The notes beneath the pieces were generated by a model. That model did not search any database and had not been told where the DNA came from. It was given only the letters and a program-made list of their open reading frames with translations. A stretch of DNA of 64,000 nucleotides from Tenacibaculum mesophilum (GTDB lineage Bacteria > Bacteroidota > Bacteroidia > Flavobacteriales > Flavobacteriaceae), in assembly GCF_003867075.1 (NCBI RefSeq), contig NZ_CP032544.1:1420001-1484000 (forward strand), in the 5' to 3' direction. The translations under genes and the position numbers were made by a program. This document shows, in pieces, positions 1 to 9,169 of the stretch (position 1 is its first letter; each line of letters starts with the position of its first letter).

Positions 1-50
1 CTCTCACATATATTCGAGGTGACAGGAATAGACCATCTTAGAAAACACAA

Positions 51-626
51 TTACTTACTTTTTAATCTTTCTATTTCCTGTAGTACCTTATCTAAAGTAA
101 TTTGCAATCCAGTAACCTCACTTTGCAATTTAACCACTTTTATGTAATTGTTTTCCCGTAGCACCAACTCTAGATTCCTTTTTCGTTGAGTAATCCATTT
201 TGTATCTTTTACTGTTAGATTATTTTGATGTAATAACGCTGTACACGCATGCAATCCTCTCAACCCAATTGCTCTTTTCTTTTGTAATCTCTCTAAATCT
301 TCTTGTCTATTTCGTAAACTTTTAGCCACTTTTTTCTGTAATCGCTCTAATTCAGATATGGCTTTTTGTTGTTCTTCCTCTATAAAGGCAGTAGTATGTG
401 TTAATTCAGTAACAGATGTTTTTAATTCCAGTGCTTTATATAGCGGAATCAATCTATCTAACTGTTGTAAGTTATAATTTCTCCGTTTTAACGATAGTGA
501 CTTTACTGTATCGGTTGATACTTCTAAATAATTAGCCACTGCACTAATAGAACAATAAAAAAAGAGTCTTATTTTCTCTAACATAGCTTGTACACTTTTT
601 AAAGTAACATCTTTTTTGGTGTACAC
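51..626 (-). CDS. HTH-like / coiled-coil protein of unknown function
   Basis: I do not recognise this 191-aa protein. Residues about 25-65 (SISAVANYLEVSTDTVKSLS then a basic stretch) look like a helix-turn-helix, so DNA binding is possible. Residues about 80-120 and 165-191 are rich in Glu, Lys, Leu and Arg and should form coiled coils. The longest reading starts at a GTG (626) that lies inside a GTGTACA repeat. An ATG at 584 (MLEKIRLFF) is equally plausible and would leave the repeat cluster as upstream regulatory DNA. The next gene on the same strand is another coiled-coil protein. A repressor acting on the GTGTACA sites is a reasonable guess only. Confidence 0.6.
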   Translation of the reverse strand: MYTKKDVTLKSVQAMLEKIRLFFYCSISAVANYLEVSTDTVKSLSLKRRNYNLQQLDRLIPLYKALELKTSVTELTHTTAFIEEEQQKAISELERLQKKVAKSLRNRQEDLERLQKKRAIGLRGLHACTALLHQNNLTVKDTKWITQRKRNLELVLRENNYIKVVKLQSEVTGLQITLDKVLQEIERLKSK

Positions 627-709
627 CTCTTGTACACTTTTTTAGTTCGCAATTATTTTAGTGTACACCAGTTGTACACTTTTCAAAATCATAATTTTTT
701 TGGTGTACA
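588..709. repeat. GTGTACA motif cluster, left copy
   Basis: Six GTGTACA-type motifs are packed into 122 bases. TTGTACACTTTT-like boxes lie at 588-600, 630-643 and 672-683; GGTGTACA or GTGTACACC boxes lie at 618-627, 661-669 and 702-709. The two orientations alternate. The same alternating arrangement appears at 15096-15175, just after the last gene of the restriction island. The cluster overlaps or lies immediately upstream of the HTH-like gene that reads leftward from here, so it may be its operator, an iteron-like array or an island boundary. Confidence 0.7.
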
Positions 710-755
710 AAAAACACCCAAAAAAGTCCAATACTATGATTGGACTTAAAGAAGC

Positions 756-1172
756 TTAGGCAGCCAACGTTGTTTTGTGATTTTCAATTTCTGTAATCGC
801 TGCTGTTAATACCGTTACTTGCGCCTCTAGTTGTTGATGATCTATTTGATCTTCTAACACATTTACTGAACTGTAATTAGCATTTCGATTTTCTAACGAT
901 TTTAACTTCGTTTCTTCACGCTCAATTTTTAGTTCTAAGCTACGCTTTTCTTTTTCGTCGGTAATAACACCTAATGCCGATTCAAAACCAGCAATAATAG
1001 CTTTTACACTCACAATTCCCTCTTTAACGGTGGTGGTTCTTTCTGCCTTGTCTTCTAACGATTCCCCTAAATTTCGAAGTCTTCTTTCTAATAAGGTTTT
1101 CTCTGCTGTGGTGATTTCAATAGCGGTATCACACTCTGCTTTTGTAGTTAATAATGCTAAATTCAATTCCAT
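756..1172 (-). CDS. Coiled-coil protein of unknown function
   Basis: A 138-aa acidic protein with no signal peptide or membrane segment. Nearly the whole chain is heptad-like (for example EKRSLELKIEREETKLKSLENR), so a long coiled coil is expected. It starts at a clear ATG (MELNLALLTTKAE) and has no family I can name. It lies upstream of, and on the same strand as, the HTH/coiled-coil gene, with the GTGTACA cluster between them. The pair may be co-expressed or may interact through their coiled coils; this is inference. Confidence 0.6.
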   Translation of the reverse strand: MELNLALLTTKAECDTAIEITTAEKTLLERRLRNLGESLEDKAERTTTVKEGIVSVKAIIAGFESALGVITDEKEKRSLELKIEREETKLKSLENRNANYSSVNVLEDQIDHQQLEAQVTVLTAAITEIENHKTTLAA

Positions 1173-1359
1173 AATATATATAATTTAAAAGGTTACAATT
1201 TTTTTAAGGAGAATTTCTTTTGAATAGTAAATCGTTGATTTTTTAGACTTATTGTAGTGTTAACGTTTCGTTATGAGCTTTTTAACAAAAACCACTGTTT
1301 TTTAACACTGCAACGTCATTATAAACAATACACAGTAGAGATTTTTTCAAATTACCTCA

Positions 1360-1485
1360 ACTGTCACTTCGAGTGAAATTCACGAAACAAAGTCAAGAGA
1401 ATTTTGTATCGAGAAGTATTTGGTAACAACAAGGTTCTCGATACTATTTTGTTCCACTACGTTACACAAAATCACTCGAACTGAC
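1360..1485. repeat. Imperfect inverted-repeat element, 'TCACTTCGAGTGA' type
   Basis: This roughly 125-bp stretch begins with CTGTCACTTCGAGTGAAATT and ends with AAATCACTCGAACTGACA, which are near inverted copies. An inner pair, TATCGAGAAG and GTTCTCGATA, encloses a short loop, so the whole element can fold into a long hairpin. Close copies lie at about 15731, 16067 and 16388. No coding sequence is evident. It resembles the dispersed palindromic intergenic elements seen in flavobacterial genomes. Confidence 0.65.
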
Positions 1486-1489
1486 ATTT

Positions 1490-2935
1490 CAAACGTCATT
1501 ACGAACCAAACGCAGTGAAGTGACGTAATCTTATGAATGGGAGTTACTCGTAACTTTGAGATTTCTCGCTATCGCTAGAAATGACGGGAAACGAGAAAAT
1601 ATTGCTTCGTCATACCTCCTCGCAATGACGATAACAAAACCGTCCTCAGGAAGCAAGCCGAAAATTACACCGCAAGAAACGTTATAAATGAAAAGTTGTT
1701 TGAGCGACAGCGAGTTCTTTTCATTTAGTTTCGAGGATGATAATTTTCGAGTGAAGGTTTCGAAAAACTAGATTTTTTGGTTCTTTTTCATCAATGAAAA
1801 AAGAATAATACTAAAATAAACAAAACGGTCATTTCGAACCGAGCAGTAACGAAGTGTGATTAAACCCCATGAATAGGAGTTACTCAAAAATACATACTTT
1901 CATTTTGTCTTGATACAAAACGAAACAAAAAATCAAGACTTCTTTTTCTTTTTTTGAATTCTACGTTGTATTCCGTATTCGAATCCAGACCGTAAACTAT
2001 TTGGATTCTCTTATACTCCATAACCTTGAATTCTAGCAAAATAAAAATAGGTCGGTTTTTACTCATAAGCCTTCTTTACTTTGTAATGACAATAATAAAA
2101 CATCATTACGAACGGACACTGAGTCTTTCGACTATCGCTCAAGATAAACTATGATCGAAGTGGAAAGTGACGTAATCTCATGAATTAGGAGCTACTCATA
2201 ACATTAAGATTTCTCCCGCTGGTCGAAATGACGGGAAACGAGAAAAAGATTGCTTCGTCCTTCACTCCTCACAATGACGGTTATAAAATGTCCTTAGAAA
2301 ACAAACCGAAAATTACACCACAAGAAACGTCAAAAATGAAAAGCTGTTTGAGCGATAGCGAGTTCTTTTCATTTAGTTTCGAGAATGATAATTTTCGAGT
2401 GAAGGTTTCGAAAGACTAGATTTTTTGGTTCTTTTTCATCAATGGAAAAAGAATAATGCTACTATAAACAAAACGGTCATTTCGAACCGAGCAGTAGCGA
2501 AGTGTGATTAAACCCCATGAATAGGAGTTACTCACAAACACATACTTTCATTTTGTCTTGATACAAAACGAAACAAAAAATCAAGACTTATTTTTCCTTT
2601 TTTGAATTCTACGTTGTATTCCGTATTCGAATCCAGACCGTAAACTCTTTGGATTCTCTTATACTCCATAACCTTGAATTCTAGCAAAATAAAAATATGT
2701 CGGTTTTTACTCATAAACCTTCTTTACTTTACAATGACAATAATAAAACGTCATTACGAACAGACACTGAGTCTTTCGACTATCGCTCAAGATAAACTAT
2801 GATCGAAGTGGAAAGTGATGTAATCTCATGAATTAGGAGCTACTCATAACATTAAGATTTCTCCCGCTGGTCGAAATGACGGGAAACGAGAAAAAGATTG
2901 CTTCGTCCTTCCTCCTTGCAATGACGGTAACAACT
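1490..2935. repeat. Tandem duplication of a 648-bp non-coding module
   Basis: A module is repeated directly with a period of 648 bases. Anchors include GAAAAGnTGTTTGAGCGA at 1690 and 2338, and ATGACGGGAAACGAGAAAAA at 2228 and 2876. Each module contains GTCTTGAT...ATCAAGAC inverted arms. Short open frames inside it (for example 1884-2066 and its copy 2532-2714, minus strand) are carried along by the duplication and have no sign of being genes. A related copy with an internal deletion of about 120 bases lies at 15340-15720. No real gene is seen between 1173 and 2937. Confidence 0.8.
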
Positions 2936-2937
2936 AA

Positions 2938-3627
2938 TTAATTACTTACTATTCCTTTCTTTTTATTGTATTTATCAGCAATATCCGTCCAATCATTTCT
3001 ACGAGTGTGTCCAAAAATAATTTCTACTTTGCTATAATCACTTTGTTGGTCTTCCTTCCATTCTGTCCATTCTTCCTCATCCCATTCGGTTCTTTCATCA
3101 TCAATATAAAATCGATCATTTTTGTATTGATCAATAAGAAAATCTACAAAATCATCAAAACTATCTGCAATTACCGAAACAGGTTCTGATTCCCCACATG
3201 GTAAGTAAATAATTTGTCCGTAAGTCCCTTTTTCTGCCGGGTCATAATCAATACACAAGTATTGGCCAGAGCCATCGGTAGCAAAGGGTATCCTTTTAGC
3301 ACTGCACAAAATGTTTTTCACCAAATCTTTTTGATAAACACTATCGGGATAAGCTTGGTTTTCGCGTTCTTTAAAAAAGTTATAGGTATCAATAATACGA
3401 TTACAACTATATAAAAAATAGCTAAAAAATCCGTGTGGACTTTCACCCCACTTCTCGTCTCCATTGGTTATTTTTAATAAGTCTTTTAGCGATTGCGGTA
3501 TAGGTAAGTTCGTTTCTTTTTCTATACGCGCTATTGCTGTATCACTAGCTCCTGGTGGTAATGTTTCTCTTATTTCTGAAAATTTTATTGAAATTACCGC
3601 TAACAATTCTTCTATCTTATTTTTCAT
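2938..3627 (-). CDS. SMI1/KNR4 family protein
   Basis: A 229-aa cytoplasmic protein. Residues about 20-165 match the SMI1/KNR4 (SUKH) pattern: an early LPIPQSLKDLLKITNGDE segment, then a central strand-rich part with FATDGSGQYLCIDYDP and a late DSFDDFVDFLIDQ. SUKH proteins are often immunity proteins of polymorphic toxins, but many stand alone; no partner toxin is visible here. The C-terminal 60 residues are very acidic, then basic (NKKKGIVSN). The gene is isolated between the repeat DNA and the divergent restriction operon. Confidence 0.85.
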   Translation of the reverse strand: MKNKIEELLAVISIKFSEIRETLPPGASDTAIARIEKETNLPIPQSLKDLLKITNGDEKWGESPHGFFSYFLYSCNRIIDTYNFFKERENQAYPDSVYQKDLVKNILCSAKRIPFATDGSGQYLCIDYDPAEKGTYGQIIYLPCGESEPVSVIADSFDDFVDFLIDQYKNDRFYIDDERTEWDEEEWTEWKEDQQSDYSKVEIIFGHTRRNDWTDIADKYNKKKGIVSN

Positions 3628-4213
3628 AGTATGTATGTTTTTATGTAAGCTGCAATCTACCGAAATTCTATATTTTACATATACTTAAAAACCACACACA
3701 AAAACCTCTACTTTGTTTTTACTTTTTTTAAAACGATAAAGACTTTTTTAAAACTAACAAAATTCTAAAAACAAACATTTTTCTATTACGGTAAGTATAT
3801 TTTTTAAACGTTTACAATCACACTACATTTTATTTTTAACACACTCACCTCTTTTTTGTGCTTTCTTATGGTTTTCCGTAGGGTAATTGTGCGGGTTTTG
3901 TTACTTTAGGGGCTATTAATTAAAAAAAGCCAACGGATTATAACAAGATTCAAGTAATATCGATGTTATAATAAAACCCTGAATAAATTAAACAACAAGT
4001 TTAAAATAAACTACATAACTTGCTTATATAACAACACTATATTTTATATAAACCTAAAAGGTTAGTAAACTTCATGAAGGACACAAATTTTATATTCTTA
4101 TATACCTTTAATTAGCTTAAAGATTTATATTTTTAACAACTATTTCAAAAAAATTGTATATAGATTTAAATAAAACTCCATTCAACTGGAAATCAATACC
4201 ATAAAATCAAAAA
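3628..4213. other. AT-rich intergenic region upstream of the hsd operon
   Basis: About 590 bases without a gene, separating the leftward SMI1/KNR4 gene from the rightward hsd operon, so promoters for both must lie here. It is extremely AT-rich. I could not identify a convincing Bacteroidetes TTTG/TAnnTTTG promoter pair, and I see no repeat shared with the rest of the island. Confidence 0.5.
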
Positions 4214-5761
4214 ATGACAAGCATAGACCAAAGAACACAATTACAAAATCAAATATGGAAAATAGCCAACGATGTGCGTGGCTCTGTTGATGGATGGGAT
4301 TTTAAACACTTCGTTTTAGGGACTTTATTCTATCGCTTTATAAGTGAAAATTTCACCGATTATATTGAAGCAGGTGACGATAGTATCAATTATGCAGCTT
4401 TACCAGATACAGTAATTACACCCGAAATAAAAGAGGATGCTATAAAAACCAAAGGCTATTTTATTTATCCAAGCCAGTTGTTTGTAAATGTGGTTAAAAA
4501 TGCAGATGACAATGATGACTTAAATACCGATTTAGCTAAAATATTTACAGCAATAGAAAGTTCTGCAAATGGTTATCCGTCAGAAGAGGATATAAAAGGC
4601 TTATTTGCAGATTTTGATACTACAAGCAACCGATTAGGAAATACGGTAGGCGATAAAAATAGCCGATTAGCTGATGTTTTAAAAGGTGTTGCAGGATTAA
4701 ATTTAGGTAATTTTCAAGACAATAAAATCGATTTGTTTGGGGATGCCTATGAGTTTTTAATACATAAATATGCAGCCAATGCAGGTAAGTCTGGTGGTGA
4801 GTTTTTTACACCAACAAACGTATCGCAACTCATTGCACAATTGGCAATGCACAAACAAGATAAAATCAATAAAATTTATGATCCTGCTGCGGGTTCTGGT
4901 TCATTGCTCTTACAAGCTAAAAAACATTTCGATAATCATATTATAGAAGAAGGTTTCTTTGGGCAAGAAATAAACCATACTACCTATAACTTGGCACGTA
5001 TGAACATGTTTTTGCACAATATAAATTACGATAAGTTTCATATTGTGTTGGGTAACACCTTAATGAATCCACAATTAGGAGATGACAAACCCTTTGATGC
5101 CATCGTATCTAATCCACCATATTCTATTAAATGGAAAGGTAGTGATGATCCAACGCTTATTAATGATGATCGTTTTGCACCTGCAGGAGTATTAGCACCA
5201 AAATCAAAAGCAGATTTTGCGTTTGTACTACATTCATTAAGCTATTTATCAAGTAAAGGTAGAGCAGCATTGGTATGTTTCCCTGGTATTTTTTACCGTG
5301 GTGGTGCAGAACAAAAAATTAGAAAGTATTTAGTAGATAACAACTATGTAGAAACCATCATCAATTTAGCACCTAATTTATTTTATGGTACGAGTATAGC
5401 CGTTACGCTTTTGGTATTATCTAAACATAAAACCGATACTAAAACACAGTTCATTGATGCTAGTGGTGAAGACTTCTTTAAAAAAGAAACCAATAACAAT
5501 GTGTTGTATGACGACCACATTGAAAAGGTGATGCAATTATTTGATAGCAAAGAAGATGTAAAACACGTAGCAAAATCTGTAGACAATAGCATAATTGCCA
5601 ATAACGATTACAACCTTTCTGTTAGTTCTTATGTAGAAGCTAAAGATACACGCGAAAAAATAGATATTACAGAGTTAAATAAAGAAGTAGCAGCTACTGT
5701 TAAAAAAATAGACAAACTACGTGCCGATATTGATAACATTGTAAACGAAATTGAAGCATGA
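4214..5761 (+). CDS. hsdM: Type I restriction-modification methyltransferase subunit HsdM
   Basis: HsdM methylates adenine in the target using S-adenosylmethionine and forms the core MTase with HsdS. The 515-aa length is normal. An N-terminal helical HsdM_N domain ([31 protein letters not shown]) is followed by the N6-adenine MTase domain, with motif [13 protein letters not shown] near residue 222 and the catalytic NPPYS near residue 299. The end is coiled coil. It is the first gene of the operon; its TGA overlaps the ATG of rhuM, suggesting translational coupling. The N-terminal features and the gene order with prrC fit the type IC branch (inference). Confidence 0.97.
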   Translation: MTSIDQRTQLQNQIWKIANDVRGSVDGWDFKHFVLGTLFYRFISENFTDYIEAGDDSINYAALPDTVITPEIKEDAIKTKGYFIYPSQLFVNVVKNADDNDDLNTDLAKIFTAIESSANGYPSEEDIKGLFADFDTTSNRLGNTVGDKNSRLADVLKGVAGLNLGNFQDNKIDLFGDAYEFLIHKYAANAGKSGGEFFTPTNVSQLIAQLAMHKQDKINKIYDPAAGSGSLLLQAKKHFDNHIIEEGFFGQEINHTTYNLARMNMFLHNINYDKFHIVLGNTLMNPQLGDDKPFDAIVSNPPYSIKWKGSDDPTLINDDRFAPAGVLAPKSKADFAFVLHSLSYLSSKGRAALVCFPGIFYRGGAEQKIRKYLVDNNYVETIINLAPNLFYGTSIAVTLLVLSKHKTDTKTQFIDASGEDFFKKETNNNVLYDDHIEKVMQLFDSKEDVKHVAKSVDNSIIANNDYNLSVSSYVEAKDTREKIDITELNKEVAATVKKIDKLRADIDNIVNEIEA

Positions 5762-6741
5762 GCGAACTAATTTTATACACAACAGAAGATGGTTTAACTA
5801 AAATTAATGTTAAACTTGAAGAGGAAACGGTTTGGTTAACAATAGACCAAATGGCTGAACTATTCAATAAAAGCCGCTCAACAATTAATGAGCATATCCT
5901 TAATGTTTACAAAGAAGCAGAACTGCTCGAAACAGATACAATGAGAAAAATCGGAATTTCCGATTTTTCTACCAAACCCACTAATCACTATAACCTAGAT
6001 GTAATTATTTCAGTAGGATACAGAGTAAAATCTGTACAAGGTACGCGATTTCGCCAATGGGCAACACAACGCCTTAAAGAATATATTGTAAAAGGCTTTA
6101 CCATGGACGATGAGCGTCTTAAGAATCTTGGGGGTGGCAACTATTGGAAAGAGTTATTAAACCGCATACGTGATATCCGCTCTAGCGAAAAAGTCATGTA
6201 CCGCCAAGTGTTAGACTTGTATGCTACAGCTACCGATTACGACCCTAAAAGCCAAGAAAGTTTAGCGTTTTTTAAAATTGTACAAAATAAATTGCACTAT
6301 GCAGCGCATGGCAATACGGCAAGCGAAGTTATTTTTTTAAGAGTAGATAGCAACAAACCGTTTGCAGGCTTAACCAATTTTAAAGGCGACCAACCCACAC
6401 AAGCCGAAGCCATGATAGCCAAAAACTTTTTACAAGAAAAAGAGCTAAAAGTACTAAACAACCTTGTAGCCGCCTATTTTGATTTGGCAGAACTAAATGC
6501 CATAGAAGAACGCGAAATGCGTATGGCGGATTATGTTACCGAGTTAGACAATATATTAGCCTCTACAGGGCGAAAAGTATTAGAAAACGTAGGCAAAATA
6601 TCTAGTACTAGAGCCAAAGAAAAAGCCACGCAAGAGTATAAAAAATACAAAGCCAAAACCCTGAGTACCGTAGAAAAAGATTATTTAAAAACCCTAGCTG
6701 AACTAGAACAAACAGCGAAAAAACAAAGCCGTAAAAAATGA
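5758..6741 (+). CDS. rhuM: RhuM family protein
   Basis: A 327-aa RhuM family protein. Near the N-terminus an HTH-like stretch ([22 protein letters not shown]) is followed by the family core [39 protein letters not shown]. The C-terminal part is Lys-rich and helical. RhuM proteins were first noted in a Salmonella pathogenicity island, and their molecular role is not established; the family often occurs between hsdM and hsdS, as here. The gene overlaps both neighbours by 4 bases, so it is expressed with the methyltransferase. Confidence 0.93.
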   Translation: MSELILYTTEDGLTKINVKLEEETVWLTIDQMAELFNKSRSTINEHILNVYKEAELLETDTMRKIGISDFSTKPTNHYNLDVIISVGYRVKSVQGTRFRQWATQRLKEYIVKGFTMDDERLKNLGGGNYWKELLNRIRDIRSSEKVMYRQVLDLYATATDYDPKSQESLAFFKIVQNKLHYAAHGNTASEVIFLRVDSNKPFAGLTNFKGDQPTQAEAMIAKNFLQEKELKVLNNLVAAYFDLAELNAIEEREMRMADYVTELDNILASTGRKVLENVGKISSTRAKEKATQEYKKYKAKTLSTVEKDYLKTLAELEQTAKKQSRKK

Positions 6742-7940
6742 GCCAGTTAGATAAATTATTGGAAGGGGTTGATGTTGAATGGAAAACTTTGGGTGATAAT
6801 GACTTTGTTGAGATAGCAAATTTTGGTAGGAAACCAGTTAAATCCTCTTTACGTATTCCTGGAAAAATACCTTATTATGGTGCTAATAATATTCAGGATT
6901 TTGTTGAAGGTTATACGCATGAAGGTACATATATTTTAATTGCAGAAGATGGTTCTGCAAGTTTAGAAAATTATTCTATTCAATGGGCGAACGATAAATT
7001 TTGGGCAAATAATCATGTACACGTAATTCGAGGTGTTAATAGCCTTGATAGTCGCTTTTTGTTTCATTATTTAACAACGGTCAATTTCATACCATTTTTA
7101 TCAGGTGGAGGGAGAGCCAAATTGACCAAAGGTAAGATGACAACTATCCCAATCCCAATACCATGTCCTGATACCCCAGAGAAATCACTCGAAATCCAAA
7201 AAGGAATAGTTCGTATTTTAGATACCTTTACAGAACTTACTACAGAACTTACTACAGAACTTACTACAGAACTTACTGTACGTAAAAAACAGTACGAGTT
7301 TTACCGTGAACAATTACTAACTTTTGATAAAAAAGAAGTTAAACATTTACCTATGGATGATGAAAATGTAGGCGAGTTTATTCGAGGTAAACGTTTTGTC
7401 AAAACCGATATGATTTCAGATGGCGTTCCATGTATACACTATGGTGAAATGTATACACATTATGGTACATGGGCAAACAAAACAAAGTCATTTGTTAGTA
7501 AAGAACTGGTAGAAAGAAAAAATTTAAGACGAGCATTAAAAGGAGATGTTGTAATTGTAGCAGCTGGTGAAACCATTGAAGATATAGGTCAAGGAACAGC
7601 TTGGTTAGGTGAAGAAGGAGCTGTTATTCACGATGCTTGTTTTTATTACAAAAGCAATCTAAATCCTAAATATGTCGCTTATTTTACCAGAACAAGACAG
7701 TTTCATGACCAAATAAAGAAGCATATCCGTACAGGTAAAATATCAGCAATAAACTCAAAGGGTTTAGGTAAAGCATTAATTCCTATTCCATCGCCAGAAG
7801 AACAAGAGCGAATTGTAAACATCCTTGATAAATTTGATGTATTAACTACGTCAATTAGTGAAGGTTTACCAAAAGAAATAGAATTACGTAAAAAACAATA
7901 CGAGTATTATAGAAACAAATTGCTAACGTTTCCAGAATAA
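6738..7940 (+). CDS. hsdS: Type I restriction specificity subunit HsdS
   Basis: HsdS sets the two-part recognition sequence of the HsdM/HsdR complex. The 400 residues show two target recognition domains (about 10-145 and 205-350), each followed by a conserved helical spacer ending in RKKQYEFYREQLLTF (181-195) and RKKQYEYYRNKLLTF (near the C-terminus). Just before the first spacer end lie four TEL(T) units at residues 165-180, encoded by four perfect 12-bp repeats. This matches the TAEL repeats of EcoR124-type HsdS, where the repeat number sets the length of the non-specific gap in the recognition site. The gene overlaps rhuM by 4 bases. Confidence 0.96.
   Translation: MSQLDKLLEGVDVEWKTLGDNDFVEIANFGRKPVKSSLRIPGKIPYYGANNIQDFVEGYTHEGTYILIAEDGSASLENYSIQWANDKFWANNHVHVIRGVNSLDSRFLFHYLTTVNFIPFLSGGGRAKLTKGKMTTIPIPIPCPDTPEKSLEIQKGIVRILDTFTELTTELTTELTTELTVRKKQYEFYREQLLTFDKKEVKHLPMDDENVGEFIRGKRFVKTDMISDGVPCIHYGEMYTHYGTWANKTKSFVSKELVERKNLRRALKGDVVIVAAGETIEDIGQGTAWLGEEGAVIHDACFYYKSNLNPKYVAYFTRTRQFHDQIKKHIRTGKISAINSKGLGKALIPIPSPEEQERIVNILDKFDVLTTSISEGLPKEIELRKKQYEYYRNKLLTFPE
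7230..7277 (+). repeat. Four perfect 12-bp tandem repeats in hsdS (TTEL x4)
   Basis: The unit ACAGAACTTACT occurs four times without any mismatch, at 7230-7241, 7242-7253, 7254-7265 and 7266-7277. It adds four residues per unit to the central helical spacer of HsdS and keeps the frame whatever the copy number. In EcoR124I and its derivative, two versus three 12-bp repeats (TAEL) change the spacer in the recognised DNA by one base. Perfect identity of the units suggests recent expansion or ongoing slippage. Confidence 0.95.
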
Positions 7941-7961
7941 AAAAATAGCTAGAAAAAGAAT

Positions 7962-9152
7962 ATGGGGCAATCATTAACAGAAATAGCACAAAAACTAGAA
8001 GACAGTCAAAAAAAGGTACAGTTAATCTACGCTTTTAACGGTACGGGTAAAACACGCCTATCACGTAAATTCAGATTGTTGGTAGATCCAAAAGTTTCTA
8101 ACCAAGAACAGGAAGAGGAGCAAGTATCAGGTATTAAAGTAATGTATTACAATGCATTTACAGAAGATTTATTTTATTGGGATAATGATTTAGATGCAGA
8201 CACTAACCGTAAGTTGTTAATTCGTCCTAACAATTTTACAGATTTAGCACTAGGCTTTTTAAAAGACCAAGGATTAGATGATAATATCGTAAAAAACTTT
8301 CAACACTTTACTACAGATTCTATAACACCGCTATTTAATGAGGAGTATACCAAACAAGATGAAAATGGTAAAAATATTGTTGTAAAAGCATATTCTGAAG
8401 TAACATTTTCTGTAGCTAGTGGTGATGACCAAAGCCAGAATAATATTAAAATATCAAAAGGTGAAGAAAGTAATTTTATTTGGTGTGTTTATTATAGTTT
8501 AATTGAACAAGTAGTTGAGCTTTTAAATATTCCAGAACCTGAAGATAGAGCAACCAATCAATTTGATGATGTAGAATATATATTTATTGATGACCCAATA
8601 AGTTCTTTAGATGAAAATCACTTAATAGAGCTTGCTGTCAATTTAGCTGAATTGATTAGAAAATCAAATGATATCAAATTTATAATTTCTACACACAATC
8701 CACTTTTTTATAATGTGCTTTATAATGAGCTTGGTTTAGCTAGAAAAAAGGGAGCTTTTATGTTGAGTAAAAATGAAGATGGTACGTTTAATTTAGACCC
8801 TAAACATGGTGATTCTAACAAAAGTTTTTCATATCATCTGTATTTAAGAGACGTAATAAAAAATGCAATTGATAATAATGAAGTTTCTAAATTTCATTTT
8901 GTGTTGTTGCGTAATTTGTATGAAAAAACAGCCAACTTTCTTGGTTATAGTAAATGGTCTGAATTATTACCAAAAGATAATAGAGAAGGATATGCTAGTC
9001 GTATTATGACTTTTTATAGCCATAGTACGCTATCAAGTGAAGAAGTAAGAGAGCCAACACCACCAGAAAAAGAAATGGTTAATTATTTATTTAAATATTT
9101 GCTAGATAATTCCAAATATTTACAAGAAGAGATAGAAATAGAACAAGCTTAA
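7962..9152 (+). CDS. prrC: PrrC-like anticodon nuclease (ABC-type ATPase + ACNase domain)
   Basis: PrrC is a latent tRNA-Lys anticodon nuclease held silent by a type IC restriction complex and released when phage inhibits restriction. This protein has 396 aa, the length I recall for E. coli PrrC, and lies between hsdS and hsdR as in the prr locus. The N-terminal ATPase shows Walker A FNGTGKT (25-31), signature ISKGEES (164-170), Walker [13 protein letters not shown] (206-217) and the switch STHN (243-246). The C-terminal domain keeps R317, E321 and H354, with R-x3-E and about 37-residue spacing as in the EcoPrrC triad R320-E324-H356. Generic annotation would probably read 'AAA ATPase'. Function is inferred, not shown. 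Confidence 0.85.
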   Translation: MGQSLTEIAQKLEDSQKKVQLIYAFNGTGKTRLSRKFRLLVDPKVSNQEQEEEQVSGIKVMYYNAFTEDLFYWDNDLDADTNRKLLIRPNNFTDLALGFLKDQGLDDNIVKNFQHFTTDSITPLFNEEYTKQDENGKNIVVKAYSEVTFSVASGDDQSQNNIKISKGEESNFIWCVYYSLIEQVVELLNIPEPEDRATNQFDDVEYIFIDDPISSLDENHLIELAVNLAELIRKSNDIKFIISTHNPLFYNVLYNELGLARKKGAFMLSKNEDGTFNLDPKHGDSNKSFSYHLYLRDVIKNAIDNNEVSKFHFVLLRNLYEKTANFLGYSKWSELLPKDNREGYASRIMTFYSHSTLSSEEVREPTPPEKEMVNYLFKYLLDNSKYLQEEIEIEQA

Positions 9153-9169
9153 ACAATAGTTGTAGTCCA

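Noticed and set aside
1884..2714. Pair of near-identical 60-codon frames (1884-2066 and 2532-2714, minus strand), candidate small proteins or toxins
   Set aside because: They lie in a duplicated non-coding module; the 15-kb copy of that module lacks most of the frame, and the reading includes hairpin arms.
2938..3627. SMI1/KNR4 gene as immunity partner of a polymorphic toxin
   Set aside because: No toxin gene or toxin C-terminal cassette is found next to it; only repeats on one side and the hsd promoter on the other.
7962..9152. Generic AAA/OLD-like ATPase or RloC
   Set aside because: RloC is much larger with a zinc-hook coiled coil. The 396-aa length, the R/E/H triad spacing and the operon position fit PrrC better.
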